A stretch of DNA of 38,848 nt, from the NCBI GenBank assembly GCA_015521465.1, contig WAOD01000091.1:1-38848 (forward strand), written 5' to 3'. Positions 8,987 to 17,468 of this stretch are shown here, piece by piece. Under the pieces are notes generated by a model. It had not been told where the DNA came from and ran no database searches. It worked only from the letters and a program-made list of their open reading frames with translations. The stretch's first letter is position 1; every line of letters starts with the position of its first letter. The stretch comes from DHVE2 group archaeon. GTDB taxonomy: Archaea > Thermoplasmatota > Thermoplasmata > Thermoplasmatales > Aciduliprofundaceae. The translations under genes and the position numbers were made by a program.

Positions 8987-10654
8987 TTACATCATTCCGG
9001 GCATGCCGCCGCCCATGCCTCCCATTCCGCCCATGCCACCGGGCATACCACCCTCAGGGCCAGGGCCTTTGCCACCTTTATCGGAGCCTTTCGCCGCTAT
9101 GACATCATCAATGCGCAGTATCATCGTCGCCACTTCTGTTGCACTTTCAACGGCCTGCTTCTTAACGCGCATGGGCTCAATTACCTTGTTGCCCAGCATA
9201 TCATTTATAGTTCCCTCAAACACATCCACGCCAGCGTGCTTGTTGCCCTTCTGGTGCTCTGCCTTCAGCTTCATCATTATGTCTATCGCATCGAGACCGG
9301 CGTTCTCTGCAAGGGTTCTCGGGATAATTTCAAGAGCATCTGCAAATTTCTCAATGGCAAGCTGCTCCCTGCCACCAACACTTGGTGCATACTCACGAAG
9401 CTTCATTGCAAGCTCAACTTCCGTTGCACCGCCACCGGGTACCGCCACACCATCCTCAATGGCCACGGCAACCACCTTAAGTGCATCGTGCAGTGCTCTT
9501 TCAACCTCGTCCACCACGTGCTCAGTTCCTCCGCGTATCAGTATGGACACGCTCTTTGGATTCTTGCAGCCGGTTACGAAGGTCATGTTGTCATCACCAA
9601 TCTTGCGCTCTTCAACAACCGCAGCGTATCCGAGGTCATCAGCGCTCAGATCGTCCAAGTTGGTAACTATCTTGGCACCGGTAGCCTTTGCCAACTTCTC
9701 CATATCACTCTTCTTTATGCGGCGAACCGCGTATATTCCATACTTGGCCATGTAGTGCTGGGCCATGTCATCAATTGCCTTCTGGCAAAATACCACGTTT
9801 GCACCCACTTCCTTAACTTTCTCAACCATCTTCCTGATTTCCTCCGCTTCTTGGTCCAAGAATGCCTGTATATCCTCTGGCTTGTTAATCTGTATCTTTG
9901 CGCTTATCTCTGTCTTTTTAACTTCAAATCCTGTATTGATAAGTGCAATCTTGGCGTTTTCAATTCTCTTAGGCATGCGCGGATGCACTTTCTCCTTGTC
10001 CAGTATTATGCCATCGATTAACACAGTATCGTGTATCCCGCCACCCTGCTTCTTCTCTACCTTTATATTGTCCACATCCACTGCAGTTTTGCCGTCCATT
10101 TCCTCCGCAACTGCGCGTACGGCCTTCACAGCAATATCGGAAAGGTATTCCTTGGAATCACCAACATTCTTGCCAGTCATGGCAGTCATTGCAATTTCTT
10201 TAAGAATCTCGTCATTGTCAACCTTTACACCCAGCTCTGGAAGAATTTCAAGGGCTTTCTCCGCAGCGAGCCTGTATCCATTGGTTATTACAGTAGGATG
10301 CACGTTCTGATCAAGAAGTTCCTCTGCCACTTTCAAAAGCTCTCCAGACAGCACCACGGAGCTTGTGGTTCCATCTCCAACCTCGGTATCCTGGCTCTTT
10401 GCCACCTCTACCATCATCTTGGCAGCAGGATGCGCCACATCTATCTCCTTCAAAATAGTTGCACCATCATTAGTTATAACAATATCCCCCAGAGAATCCA
10501 CAAGCATCTTGTCCATCCCCTTGGGACCAAGTGTGGTACGCACAGCATCTGCAATAGCCTTAGCCACCTCTATATTCTTTTTCTGTGCATTTCTGCCAGT
10601 CTCTCTCTCAGTTCCCTCTTTGAGAACTAGAATCGGTACTTGACCTCCCATCAT
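8987..10654 (-). CDS. Thermosome subunit (group II chaperonin)
   Basis: 555 residues. Shows the group II chaperonin hallmarks: [17 protein letters not shown] and [12 protein letters not shown] near the N-terminus, the ATPase motif [20 protein letters not shown] in the C-terminal half of the equatorial domain, and a Gly/Met-rich C-terminal tail of GGM repeats projecting into the cavity. Forms double-ring ATP-driven folding complexes in the cytosol. The ATG at 10654 is chosen because GAGGTG (10661-10666) is its SD; the longer reading frame starts at a GTG inside that SD. Alpha or beta identity cannot be decided from one subunit. Confidence 0.97.
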   Translation of the reverse strand: MMGGQVPILVLKEGTERETGRNAQKKNIEVAKAIADAVRTTLGPKGMDKMLVDSLGDIVITNDGATILKEIDVAHPAAKMMVEVAKSQDTEVGDGTTSSVVLSGELLKVAEELLDQNVHPTVITNGYRLAAEKALEILPELGVKVDNDEILKEIAMTAMTGKNVGDSKEYLSDIAVKAVRAVAEEMDGKTAVDVDNIKVEKKQGGGIHDTVLIDGIILDKEKVHPRMPKRIENAKIALINTGFEVKKTEISAKIQINKPEDIQAFLDQEAEEIRKMVEKVKEVGANVVFCQKAIDDMAQHYMAKYGIYAVRRIKKSDMEKLAKATGAKIVTNLDDLSADDLGYAAVVEERKIGDDNMTFVTGCKNPKSVSILIRGGTEHVVDEVERALHDALKVVAVAIEDGVAVPGGGATEVELAMKLREYAPSVGGREQLAIEKFADALEIIPRTLAENAGLDAIDIMMKLKAEHQKGNKHAGVDVFEGTINDMLGNKVIEPMRVKKQAVESATEVATMILRIDDVIAAKGSDKGGKGPGPEGGMPGGMGGMGGMGGGMPGMM

Positions 10655-10687
10655 TTTTATCACCTCAAAATCCGTAAGTTAGTTCTT

Positions 10688-10696
10688 CTATATAAA
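10688..10696 (-). promoter_or_regulatory. TATA box of the thermosome gene
   Basis: TTTATATAG on the minus strand would place transcription start near 10667, giving a leader of about a dozen bases that carries the SD. Confidence 0.65.
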
Positions 10697-10727
10697 CATA
10701 TCGCAAAATGCCCTTTGAAAAACGCAC

Positions 10728-10765
10728 AATAAAAAGGATATTGGCAAAAATAAAAAGGATTAAAG
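10728..10765 (-). terminator. Double T-tract downstream of the beta-helix gene
   Basis: Two closely similar tracts (minus-strand ATCCTTTTTATT, at about 10728-10740 and 10750-10761) follow the stop of the surface-protein gene. They would end its transcript before the thermosome promoter. Confidence 0.45.
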
Positions 10766-10782
10766 AACGGCGCAATGGCGCG

Positions 10783-13338
10783 TTAAACCTTCCTTTTAAG
10801 CATCGTAAGCACTGAAGCTAATATGACAATAAGAAACTCAAAAAACAGGCCAAATTCAGGTACAGAAGGTACAGGTGTTGCAAGAACCTCGTTGCTCCCT
10901 TCACTCTCCCCACCGGACACAGACGCGGTTATGTAATAAGTATATGTTTCCCCGTTGACCACGTTAGTATCGTTGTACCAAAGCTGATGCCCAGAAACGT
11001 TTGCTATAGCAACACCGTTCCTGTACACCGTGTACCTCAAAATTTCAGAGGGCGCGTAAACGGGAGGATTCCATGTGAGATTCACGTAATCATCACCAGA
11101 ACTCGCACGCAAATTCTGGGGATGTGTAAGTACATTGCTCAGATTTTCAATTTTCAAAGGATACATGTCACGCGAAAGAGAGCTCCCGGAAATCGCATAT
11201 GGCCAATCCACTATACCATCGTGATTTTCATCGTTTGTATCGTTATTTAGAGCCCAATCTCTCCAGTAATTACCGATACCTGACGATGAGTTCCAGAAGT
11301 TATGCCATCCGTCATCTAAGGATTGAGAGATGCCTTTAAAAGAAGAGTTGGTTCCGGAGTTTAGATAGAAATAATTCAAAAATACAGAGTTCCCGCGACT
11401 CTGGTATATCGCCACGCCGTACCCGGAGTTGTTATAAAAGGTGTTATTTTCTATAACATTGCAATCTGAACCTTCACTTAAGTAGATTCCATCACCGCGA
11501 TTTTCTGAGATGTTGGAATTAACAATGTAATTGTAAGAGGAAAATCCCAGCATTATCCCCGAACCATTCACCACATTGGCACCATCTATTTTAACGTGGT
11601 TGGTACCTGCCATTATCACCTCTCCAAAAGTGCCAGATATAGTTCTGTAACTGATATCTTTCAGGTAAAGGATTTCATTTTCATTTACCGTGTTATTTGT
11701 GATTATATGCGTGTTCCAGTAGCTGACATTATCTCCGGATAGTAATATTCCTCCCCCCAAAAGCGCATTTTCACTCATGTTGAATTTCAGAGAATCAAAC
11801 AAATATATTCCTCTACGTAACGCAGTTACCTTGTTCAATGAAACATTGCCCTCTTCTGTGCTTTCAAAATACATTCCTGTTTTTGAAAATTTCACCGTGT
11901 TTTCTTTAATATTCACATCCCCTGAATACAGAATTTCAACTGCAGTGTCTAAGGAGGTTAAGTTATTATTTAACACGCTTACATTATATGATTGCTCGTA
12001 TTCAACTCCCACCTCTCCTTCAAATACACTGTTGAAAACAGAGACATTTTTCACGCCAAACCCGTACAGAGAGTATTTCTCATACCCAAATGAACTCACA
12101 TTGGAAATCGATACGTTATTTACATTTGATAAATACACCCCGTAACTGGAGCAGTAAGAAGTGTTCACTTCACCAATCTTCAAGTTTTTAGAATCGCCAA
12201 CTAAAATTCCCACATCAGCTCGCGTGGCATTAACATCAGAAATCTTCACATTGGAGGAATTTGCCACTATGACCTCCCCTGCACTTCCCGAATATGCAAC
12301 ATCTACCATGTTTGATATGTACTCCACCACCTTACCGTTGACTGTATTGTTTATCATATCGTGAGTGTTCCAGTAAGCATGGTTATCGCCGCTAATATAC
12401 ACTGAATCAAAGTACAATGTGTTGTTTTCTATGTGTATTTTTTCAGAAGATATTATATTTATCCCAAAATTACCGTTGCTGATAATGTTATTACCCGTAA
12501 CGCTGTTTTCTGATGATTTTGACAGAACAATACCATCCATATAGTTGTGTGCCACCTCATTTTTCAATATCTGGTTTAAGGTTGAGTTAAAAAGATATAT
12601 GCCATTGGCAGAGGAATATTTCACAGAATTATGGTCCAGAGTATTAAATTTTGAATCGTAAAGGGTTATTCCCCCTCCCAAAAAAATACCAGAACCTTCG
12701 TTTCCGTAAACGCTGTTATTAGCCAAGGTGTTATTATACGAGTATTCCATGATAATCCCGCAATTCGAATTTTGGGATACATTGTTACCACCCACGTAAT
12801 CTTCAAAAGAAGATGTAAGAGATATCCCGCTACCACCTGTTTCAGTTAAGCCGGTGGCATTGTTGTACATTACTGAATTGTTTACAACCTGAGAATATGA
12901 TGTGTTAACTAAAACTATTCCATTTGTGTTTCCGTAAACTGTATTATTCCTCACAATTCCGTTCTTCACATTGCCAAGAAAGATTCCAGATGTCCCATTT
13001 TTTAATGTGCAGTTTTCCACTATGAAATATGCCGTCGTGTTAATTATGTATATATCTGCCCCAGATTTGCCAGAACCTATGCTCCATCCTGAAATAATAT
13101 AAGGATTCTCTTTGGAGCCGTTTCCCGCAATTACCCCGTTAGATGCATTAAAATCTCCATCCCCGTAAATTTTTATAGGTAAATGAGCCGTAATTGACTT
13201 GATACTCCTAGATATTGTCGGCTTAACATGCTCGTGGGTTTCAACCGTGTTTCCATGGTAAGAAACACTCTGAGCCATAACACTGCCTGTAGAAAACAAA
13301 AACACCATCGCAATCAGCATTGCGGCTGTCCCTCTCAT
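10783..13338 (-). CDS. Secreted NosD-like beta-helix protein with FnIII domain and VPEF sorting signal
   Basis: 851 residues. The signal peptide is a short basic start, a hydrophobic core and VMAQ at about residue 23. The mature part consists of many parallel beta-helix rungs (N-N-x-V/I, GI-x-L and SSxN patterns) in two NosD/CASH-like tracts, each introduced by a YWNTHxxxNNTVN-type motif. A fibronectin-III-like domain (about 745-825) follows, then VPSVPEFG, a hydrophobic helix and the basic end KRKV. This tripartite C-terminus resembles PEF-CTERM archaeosortase signals. Such proteins bind or process surface polysaccharides or act as adhesins; no catalytic site is evident. The gene has its own TATA box and is probably leaderless. 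Confidence 0.85.
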   Translation of the reverse strand: MRGTAAMLIAMVFLFSTGSVMAQSVSYHGNTVETHEHVKPTISRSIKSITAHLPIKIYGDGDFNASNGVIAGNGSKENPYIISGWSIGSGKSGADIYIINTTAYFIVENCTLKNGTSGIFLGNVKNGIVRNNTVYGNTNGIVLVNTSYSQVVNNSVMYNNATGLTETGGSGISLTSSFEDYVGGNNVSQNSNCGIIMEYSYNNTLANNSVYGNEGSGIFLGGGITLYDSKFNTLDHNSVKYSSANGIYLFNSTLNQILKNEVAHNYMDGIVLSKSSENSVTGNNIISNGNFGINIISSEKIHIENNTLYFDSVYISGDNHAYWNTHDMINNTVNGKVVEYISNMVDVAYSGSAGEVIVANSSNVKISDVNATRADVGILVGDSKNLKIGEVNTSYCSSYGVYLSNVNNVSISNVSSFGYEKYSLYGFGVKNVSVFNSVFEGEVGVEYEQSYNVSVLNNNLTSLDTAVEILYSGDVNIKENTVKFSKTGMYFESTEEGNVSLNKVTALRRGIYLFDSLKFNMSENALLGGGILLSGDNVSYWNTHIITNNTVNENEILYLKDISYRTISGTFGEVIMAGTNHVKIDGANVVNGSGIMLGFSSYNYIVNSNISENRGDGIYLSEGSDCNVIENNTFYNNSGYGVAIYQSRGNSVFLNYFYLNSGTNSSFKGISQSLDDGWHNFWNSSSGIGNYWRDWALNNDTNDENHDGIVDWPYAISGSSLSRDMYPLKIENLSNVLTHPQNLRASSGDDYVNLTWNPPVYAPSEILRYTVYRNGVAIANVSGHQLWYNDTNVVNGETYTYYITASVSGGESEGSNEVLATPVPSVPEFGLFFEFLIVILASVLTMLKRKV

Positions 13339-13360
13339 AATTGGTTATGCAACTATACCA

Positions 13361-13367
13361 ATATAAA
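13361..13367 (-). promoter_or_regulatory. TATA box of the beta-helix gene
   Basis: Minus-strand TTTATAT is centred 26 bases before the ATG at 13338, fitting a leaderless transcript. It is divergent from the promoter at 13475. Confidence 0.6.
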
Positions 13368-13474
13368 TGTTTGGAATTCCCTTCACTAAGTTAAAAATCG
13401 ATAAAAACCAGGCGCGGGTAGTTTACATTAAGCCAGTGTTGTTATTACGAAAAATGATTATTACCAGACAAAAG

Positions 13475-13483
13475 TTAAATATG
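13475..13483 (+). promoter_or_regulatory. TATA box of the RecA-fold/HTH module A
   Basis: TTAAATATG is centred 25 bases before the ATG at 13504, implying a leaderless first gene. The whole 13504-15994 set is probably one transcript. Confidence 0.6.
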
Positions 13484-13503
13484 TCAAGAATAATTGAGCT
13501 ACC

Positions 13504-14352
13504 ATGGATATACTGTGCTTTCACTCAAATGCACAGCTTCGTAAGCAGATGAGTATGTATTTAGAGGAGATGGATTTCAATTTTGAATGTTTCGATCTGG
13601 ATGATACTTCTGTGATTGAAAACACAATAAGAATTGAGAATCCCCGAATAGTTCTGCTGGAGTTCAATAAGAATAATGTTGCGGATTATAAAAAGATATC
13701 CAATTTAGCATTCACAATCCCCCTAATAAAGTCAATTGATAGAGACATCGCCATAAACTTTGAAGAATGGGGTGTGGATTACATATTCACCGATACGGTA
13801 ACGCAGTTTAGAAGCTCGTTGATGAAAATTCTGATTAAAAACAAAGAATCGCTAAAACACCTTTTTAAAGATGAGAGAGTATTCAAGAACATAATTTATG
13901 GGTACAATTTTTCGTGGGGACACATGTACATTGCAAGTATGGAGCAGAGAGATGAAATTTTTTCACTTATTCCCGTGCTTAGCGAGCGCATAGAAATTTT
14001 TGTAGCGTTAAGGGAAAACCCGTATTTCTTGGAGGGAATACCCAACATCAGGGTGGTCTGGGTAACAGACATAGTGGGAAAAAACAGGATAAAACCGCAT
14101 AATTTGACAATAATAACCGATAACATAATAAAATTCCTGGAAAGCGGCGATAAAAAAATCGTTATAATTGACTGTATAGAATATCTTCTGCTTTACAACG
14201 ATTTCATAAACATAATGAGAAACGTGGAACTAATAAACAGCTATGCAATGGAAAATAACTCTCTGGTAATTCTCATTGTTGATAATGAAGCATATACAAC
14301 AAAAGAGTATTCTTTATTAAAGAGATACGCTATACTCTGGAAAGGAGCGTGA
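13504..14352 (+). CDS. DUF835 protein with receiver-like N-terminus
   Basis: 282 residues. The first 120 or so alternate strands and helices (DILCFHSN, RIVLLEFN, DYIFTDTV) like a response-regulator receiver, but without a clear phospho-acceptor arrangement. The rest matches the archaeal DUF835 pattern: HMYIAS, IRVVWVTD, KIVIIDCIEYLLLYNDF and LVILIVDNEAY. Strand order and the hydrophobic-D motif resemble a RecA fold whose P-loop has been lost (HMYIASMEQRDEIF where GxxxxGKT would be). Probably a non-catalytic partner of the ATPase encoded 5 bases downstream. Signal-transduction roles for KaiC-like and DUF835 proteins in archaea have been proposed; the role here is inferred. Confidence 0.7.
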   Translation: MDILCFHSNAQLRKQMSMYLEEMDFNFECFDLDDTSVIENTIRIENPRIVLLEFNKNNVADYKKISNLAFTIPLIKSIDRDIAINFEEWGVDYIFTDTVTQFRSSLMKILIKNKESLKHLFKDERVFKNIIYGYNFSWGHMYIASMEQRDEIFSLIPVLSERIEIFVALRENPYFLEGIPNIRVVWVTDIVGKNRIKPHNLTIITDNIIKFLESGDKKIVIIDCIEYLLLYNDFINIMRNVELINSYAMENNSLVILIVDNEAYTTKEYSLLKRYAILWKGA

Positions 14353-14357
14353 TTTAA

Positions 14358-15653
14358 ATGATACCAAAGGAAGTCGCCAAATTCTTTGAGAACGAGGGAG
14401 GGCACTCTCTAATAATCAAAGGGGAGCCGGGAAGCGGAAAGACCACGCTTGCACTGGAAATCTTAGAGCAATTTCGCAAAAAAAAGGAGGTCATGTACAT
14501 TTCCACAAGAGTTGCAGATTCCACATTGATTTCTCAGTTTCCCTGGGTAAAAGACATAGTAAGATACAAACCCCAAAAAAATAATGGTGAAATTAGTAGG
14601 AAACATCTCAACATGCTCGAAGGGCTCATAGAAGAGGGATTTGTAAAGGAAAATATCAGTTTTGATGGCGATGAAGCAATACTTGAAGTGGGCGAGTTGC
14701 TTCCTGAATTAGAAACTATTTACGACTTCGTTGCATCGCATAAAAATGCGCTTGTTTGTATAGATTCCATAGATGGATTGAGCGAAAAGTACGGAATTCC
14801 CCCTGAGAAGATTCTGTTTACCCTCCAAAAAGATATTGTGGAGTCTGGGCACGGCAGCATGATATTTGTGCTCGAGGAGACCAGCACCAGAGGAATTGAC
14901 TACTTAGCAGATGGAGTCATCAGCCTTTCCCACGAGGCAAAGAATAGGTTCTGGAAAAGAGTGCTCGTGATTCACAAGTTAAGAGGTGCAGTTATAGACA
15001 AGCCGAGGTATCTGTACACGCTTTCTGGTGGTCGATTCACGGCTTTAGACTACTCCTCATTTTCAATGGATTTGGCCACTCCAAATGTGGATTCTTTGAT
15101 ATCACTGCTTCAGGATTATTCACGGTACAGGTGTCTTAACTTTGAGCTTGGCGATGGTATTCCAAAAGAGCTTGTTGAATCACTGATAATCGCCATAGCC
15201 AAGTATTCTGGGAATGTGGTAGTAATACCTCCCCTGTTTTATCCCGGTGATTTGCTGGAAACGCAGGCCAAAAATTACGGCGTAGAAAACATGAATGTCG
15301 TGGGCTTTGGAAGCGACAAGCGAGAGATGTATTTAGAAGGCTCGGACATGCTTGTTGAACTTGCCTTTGACGTTTTAGAATATCACGCAGGTAAAAATTT
15401 CACCGTGGTAATCGGTGTGGATACAATGGCACACGTGTATAAAAATCTAAACGACCTTCCATCTCTGATTAACAACCTGAAACACCACGCCAAAGTGGTG
15501 CTATTATCTCCTGAAGGCTACAACGTGGGTGGCGGTATCGACTACACCATACACATGGACGTTATGGAAGACATACCTGTAATCATGGGCACGATTGCAT
15601 ATGGAATAACAAACCATGACCTGAAATCTCTAAAATTGCTACCGTTAGTATAG
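14358..15653 (+). CDS. RecA-superfamily ATPase (GvpD/KaiC/RAD55-like), active plus inactive domain
   Basis: 431 residues. The N-terminal domain has Walker A GEPGSGKT (residues 22-29), a Walker B-type strand ALVCIDSIDGL and a C-terminal strand set FWKRVLVIHKLRG, as in KaiC/GvpD/RAD55 ATPases. The C-terminal half (about 240-431) repeats the layout (YRCLNFELGDGIP, NVVVIPP, FTVVIGVDTMAHVY, AKVVLLSPEGY) but has no P-loop, so it looks like a degenerate RecA copy, making a KaiC-like tandem with one dead half. SD GGAGCGTGAT lies 8 bases upstream. The start is 5 bases after the DUF835 gene, and the HTH regulator follows 2 bases after the stop. Likely an ATP-dependent switch acting on that regulator (inference). 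Confidence 0.75.
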   Translation: MIPKEVAKFFENEGGHSLIIKGEPGSGKTTLALEILEQFRKKKEVMYISTRVADSTLISQFPWVKDIVRYKPQKNNGEISRKHLNMLEGLIEEGFVKENISFDGDEAILEVGELLPELETIYDFVASHKNALVCIDSIDGLSEKYGIPPEKILFTLQKDIVESGHGSMIFVLEETSTRGIDYLADGVISLSHEAKNRFWKRVLVIHKLRGAVIDKPRYLYTLSGGRFTALDYSSFSMDLATPNVDSLISLLQDYSRYRCLNFELGDGIPKELVESLIIAIAKYSGNVVVIPPLFYPGDLLETQAKNYGVENMNVVGFGSDKREMYLEGSDMLVELAFDVLEYHAGKNFTVVIGVDTMAHVYKNLNDLPSLINNLKHHAKVVLLSPEGYNVGGGIDYTIHMDVMEDIPVIMGTIAYGITNHDLKSLKLLPLV

Positions 15654-15655
15654 AG

Positions 15656-15994
15656 GTGATTCACATAGACAAAAGTACCGCATGGGAGATTCTCCAGCAC
15701 ATTTCGGACCAATATTCAATCAGAATACTCAGGGCTACGCTGCACAGGCCAATGGACGCCATATCTCTGAGCAACCAGCTGGGAATCCCTATTGCGGTAT
15801 GCTACAGGAGAATAAAAGAACTTGAAAAGCTGGGTCTGATAAAAAAGGAGGGAAAAAAGCTAACATCCAAGGGAAAATGGATAAATCTTTACAAGGCCAA
15901 TGTGAAAAACGCGGAGGTGAAGATGGTTGATGGAAAAATCGTTTTAAAGCTCACCTTCCGCTGGGGTAAGGAGGAAGAGATAGAGGTGGAATAG
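15656..15994 (+). CDS. Winged-helix transcriptional regulator (ArsR-like), module A
   Basis: 112 residues. The N-terminal winged helix contains DAISLSNQLGIPIAVCYRR as recognition region, followed by a short C-terminal beta-rich part. It is a clear paralog of the regulator at 16588-16935: both have I-P/V-P-I-A-x-CYRR at the same place. The GTG at 15656 is the only standard start nearby but lies inside a GAGGTGAT SD-like stretch (15654-15661), so initiation is unusual. Either the GTG is used by coupling to the ATPase stop two bases before it, or an AUA at 15665 is used. Likely DNA-binding output of the ATPase module. The 3' end overlaps the convergent membrane gene by 44 bases. Confidence 0.75.
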   Translation: MIHIDKSTAWEILQHISDQYSIRILRATLHRPMDAISLSNQLGIPIAVCYRRIKELEKLGLIKKEGKKLTSKGKWINLYKANVKNAEVKMVDGKIVLKLTFRWGKEEEIEVE

Positions 15995-16451
15995 CGTGCT
16001 TTGTCCATACTCTCATGGATATCGCTATGGGAATTAAAACGATTAGCCATATCGCGAGTCCGTGAATAAATCCAGCATGATTGGCACTGAATTCTGTGGT
16101 ATATACTGGATAATACAGTGCAAGAGTATCTCCCTCATAGTAGAGATCCATTATGAGATGTGTCCAAGTACTCGCTAAAATAATCACCCCTGCATCTATT
16201 AAATTTCTGCTCTTTATCACTATGCCCGCAAACACTATTGCAAGTGGCATCTCAATGAGAAAGAATAGGTTATGTGTGTAATTCTTGTTTACTAAATGGG
16301 CACCATCTATTATCAGCTCCATAATCACAGCTGCAAGCACGATTTTCTCTTTATGCTCTTTCCAGTACGGATAAATGATAATGGTAGCTATTATTGCAAA
16401 CAGCACGTGAAGAATTCCGTCTAAGATCCCGGGAAATGTTAGCTCAAACAT
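15951..16451 (-). CDS. DUF457-like integral membrane protein (putative metal-dependent hydrolase)
   Basis: 166 residues with four to five hydrophobic segments. Conserved His/Asp pairs sit in or next to them: DGILHVLFA, DGAHLVNKNYTHNLFF, THLIMDLYYE and NHAGFIHG. This pattern is like the membrane-bound metal-dependent hydrolases (YdjM/DUF457 type), whose substrate is not established. The last 14 codons overlap the 3' end of the convergent regulator gene by 44 bases, so the two transcripts would form antisense RNA there. A TATA box 25 bases before the ATG indicates a leaderless transcript. Confidence 0.65.
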   Translation of the reverse strand: MFELTFPGILDGILHVLFAIIATIIIYPYWKEHKEKIVLAAVIMELIIDGAHLVNKNYTHNLFFLIEMPLAIVFAGIVIKSRNLIDAGVIILASTWTHLIMDLYYEGDTLALYYPVYTTEFSANHAGFIHGLAIWLIVLIPIAISMRVWTKHAIPPLSLPPYPSGR

Positions 16452-16470
16452 ATTTATTAGTTCTATAGCC

Positions 16471-16480
16471 CTATAAAAAA
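16471..16480 (-). promoter_or_regulatory. TATA box of the DUF457-like gene
   Basis: Minus-strand TTTTTTATAG is centred about 25 bases before the ATG at 16451. Confidence 0.55.
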
Positions 16481-16557
16481 CACTTTTCCCGTAAAAATCA
16501 AACTAGATATTCACATTCTCGCATTTAATTTTCATTTGCGATAATCACAATGCAAAA

Positions 16558-16567
16558 TATTTAAATA
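16558..16567 (+). promoter_or_regulatory. TATA box of the RecA-fold/HTH module B
   Basis: TATTTAAATA is centred 25 bases before the ATG at 16588, making that the likely leaderless start rather than the ATG at 16576, whose upstream GGTGAG would be too close to serve as SD. Confidence 0.6.
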
Positions 16568-16587
16568 AAGGTGAGATGGTATATAAT

Positions 16588-16935
16588 ATGAATGGTGAGC
16601 TGGAGCAAATAATGAAGATACTCTCAGATGGCTATGCCATAAAAATTTTAACTGCAAGTTATAAAGAAGAGAAAAGCGCGATAGAACTCAGCCAGGAGCT
16701 CCAGGTGCCCATAGCCGCTTGTTATCGTAGATTGCATGCCCTGCAGACCATTGGATTTATGGATGTTAAAGAAAAAACAAACAGCAAGGGAAAGAAAATT
16801 AAGTACTACAATTCCATCATAAAAAAAGTGAGCATTAACATAGAAGCAAACACCATTGAGATTAGAATCGATGACAAATACGGGAACACAAAAGTTTACA
16901 GGGGAAAGATAATTGCAAAGGGGTATGGAAAATGA
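16588..16935 (+). CDS. Winged-helix transcriptional regulator, module B
   Basis: 115 residues. The helix-turn-helix region (KSAIELSQELQVPIAACYRR) is closely similar to that of the regulator at 15656-15994, and a beta-rich C-terminal half follows. The ATG at 16588 fits the TATA box position; the longer form from 16576 adds four residues. The stop overlaps the next start by 4 bases (ATGA), so it is tightly coupled to the two RecA-fold genes that follow. As first gene of the operon it may autoregulate. The target is unknown. Confidence 0.75.
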   Translation: MNGELEQIMKILSDGYAIKILTASYKEEKSAIELSQELQVPIAACYRRLHALQTIGFMDVKEKTNSKGKKIKYYNSIIKKVSINIEANTIEIRIDDKYGNTKVYRGKIIAKGYGK

Positions 16936-17468
16936 ATCCCGAAGAAGTAATCAAGAAAATAGAGGCGGGGAAAGTAACCGTGGTGGAATGTTCAAAAATG
17001 CCCATTGCGGAGTTAAATTATCGGATAATAAAACACCTGGTCACAGTTAGAAAAGCCAGGATTTTATTTATATCCGTGGAAAAACCCCATCAATATATGA
17101 CATATATACTCAGCATGCACAAGGTACCCCAGAGAAGCATAACTTACGTGGACATAAACAAAAACTCAAGGGTTCGCTTTCCCCTCACATCAAAGGACAT
17201 GAAAAACGTAAAGATAGGTGGATTTTTAAAGCGCGATTTCATAGCATTGAGAGATTACGAATACATTATAATTGATAACGTTGAATTTTTGAGCCATTTC
17301 TGGAGCGCAGAAAACCTATTGGAGTTCCTGAAGTCAGTAATATTATCCGCGAAGGAGCATGGATGCGGTGTGCTCATGCCCGTAACAGGAGCAAGGGCAG
17401 ACGTGTGCGAGTACCTTGGAAAAGAATGTGACGTTAAGTTAAAAGTCAGCAATGAGGTGAGAACATGA
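16932..17468 (+). CDS. P-loop-less RecA-fold partner protein
   Basis: 178 residues. Predicted strand/helix order matches a RecA/KaiC core: KVTVVEC, then a helix where the P-loop should lead in (SKMPIAELNYRIIKHLV), ARILFISVE, YEYIIIDNVEFL as a Walker B-like strand with Asp115, and GCGVLMPVTG. No GxxxxGKT is present, so it should not hydrolyse ATP. It overlaps both neighbours by 4 bases (ATGA junctions) and so is probably made in step with the KaiC-like ATPase downstream and forms a complex with it. No named family recognised with certainty. Confidence 0.65.
   Translation: MNPEEVIKKIEAGKVTVVECSKMPIAELNYRIIKHLVTVRKARILFISVEKPHQYMTYILSMHKVPQRSITYVDINKNSRVRFPLTSKDMKNVKIGGFLKRDFIALRDYEYIIIDNVEFLSHFWSAENLLEFLKSVILSAKEHGCGVLMPVTGARADVCEYLGKECDVKLKVSNEVRT

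Noticed and set aside
8820-9755. Long plus-strand ORF of 311 codons
   Set aside because: It is antisense to the thermosome and htpX genes, with low-complexity Pro/Ser composition typical of shadow frames.
9236-10021. Plus-strand ORF of 261 codons
   Set aside because: Shadow of the thermosome coding strand; no start signal and no recognisable motifs.
16519-16539. Partial palindrome CGCA...TGCG upstream of module B as an operator
   Set aside because: Only four base pairs are symmetric; too weak to claim as a regulator site.
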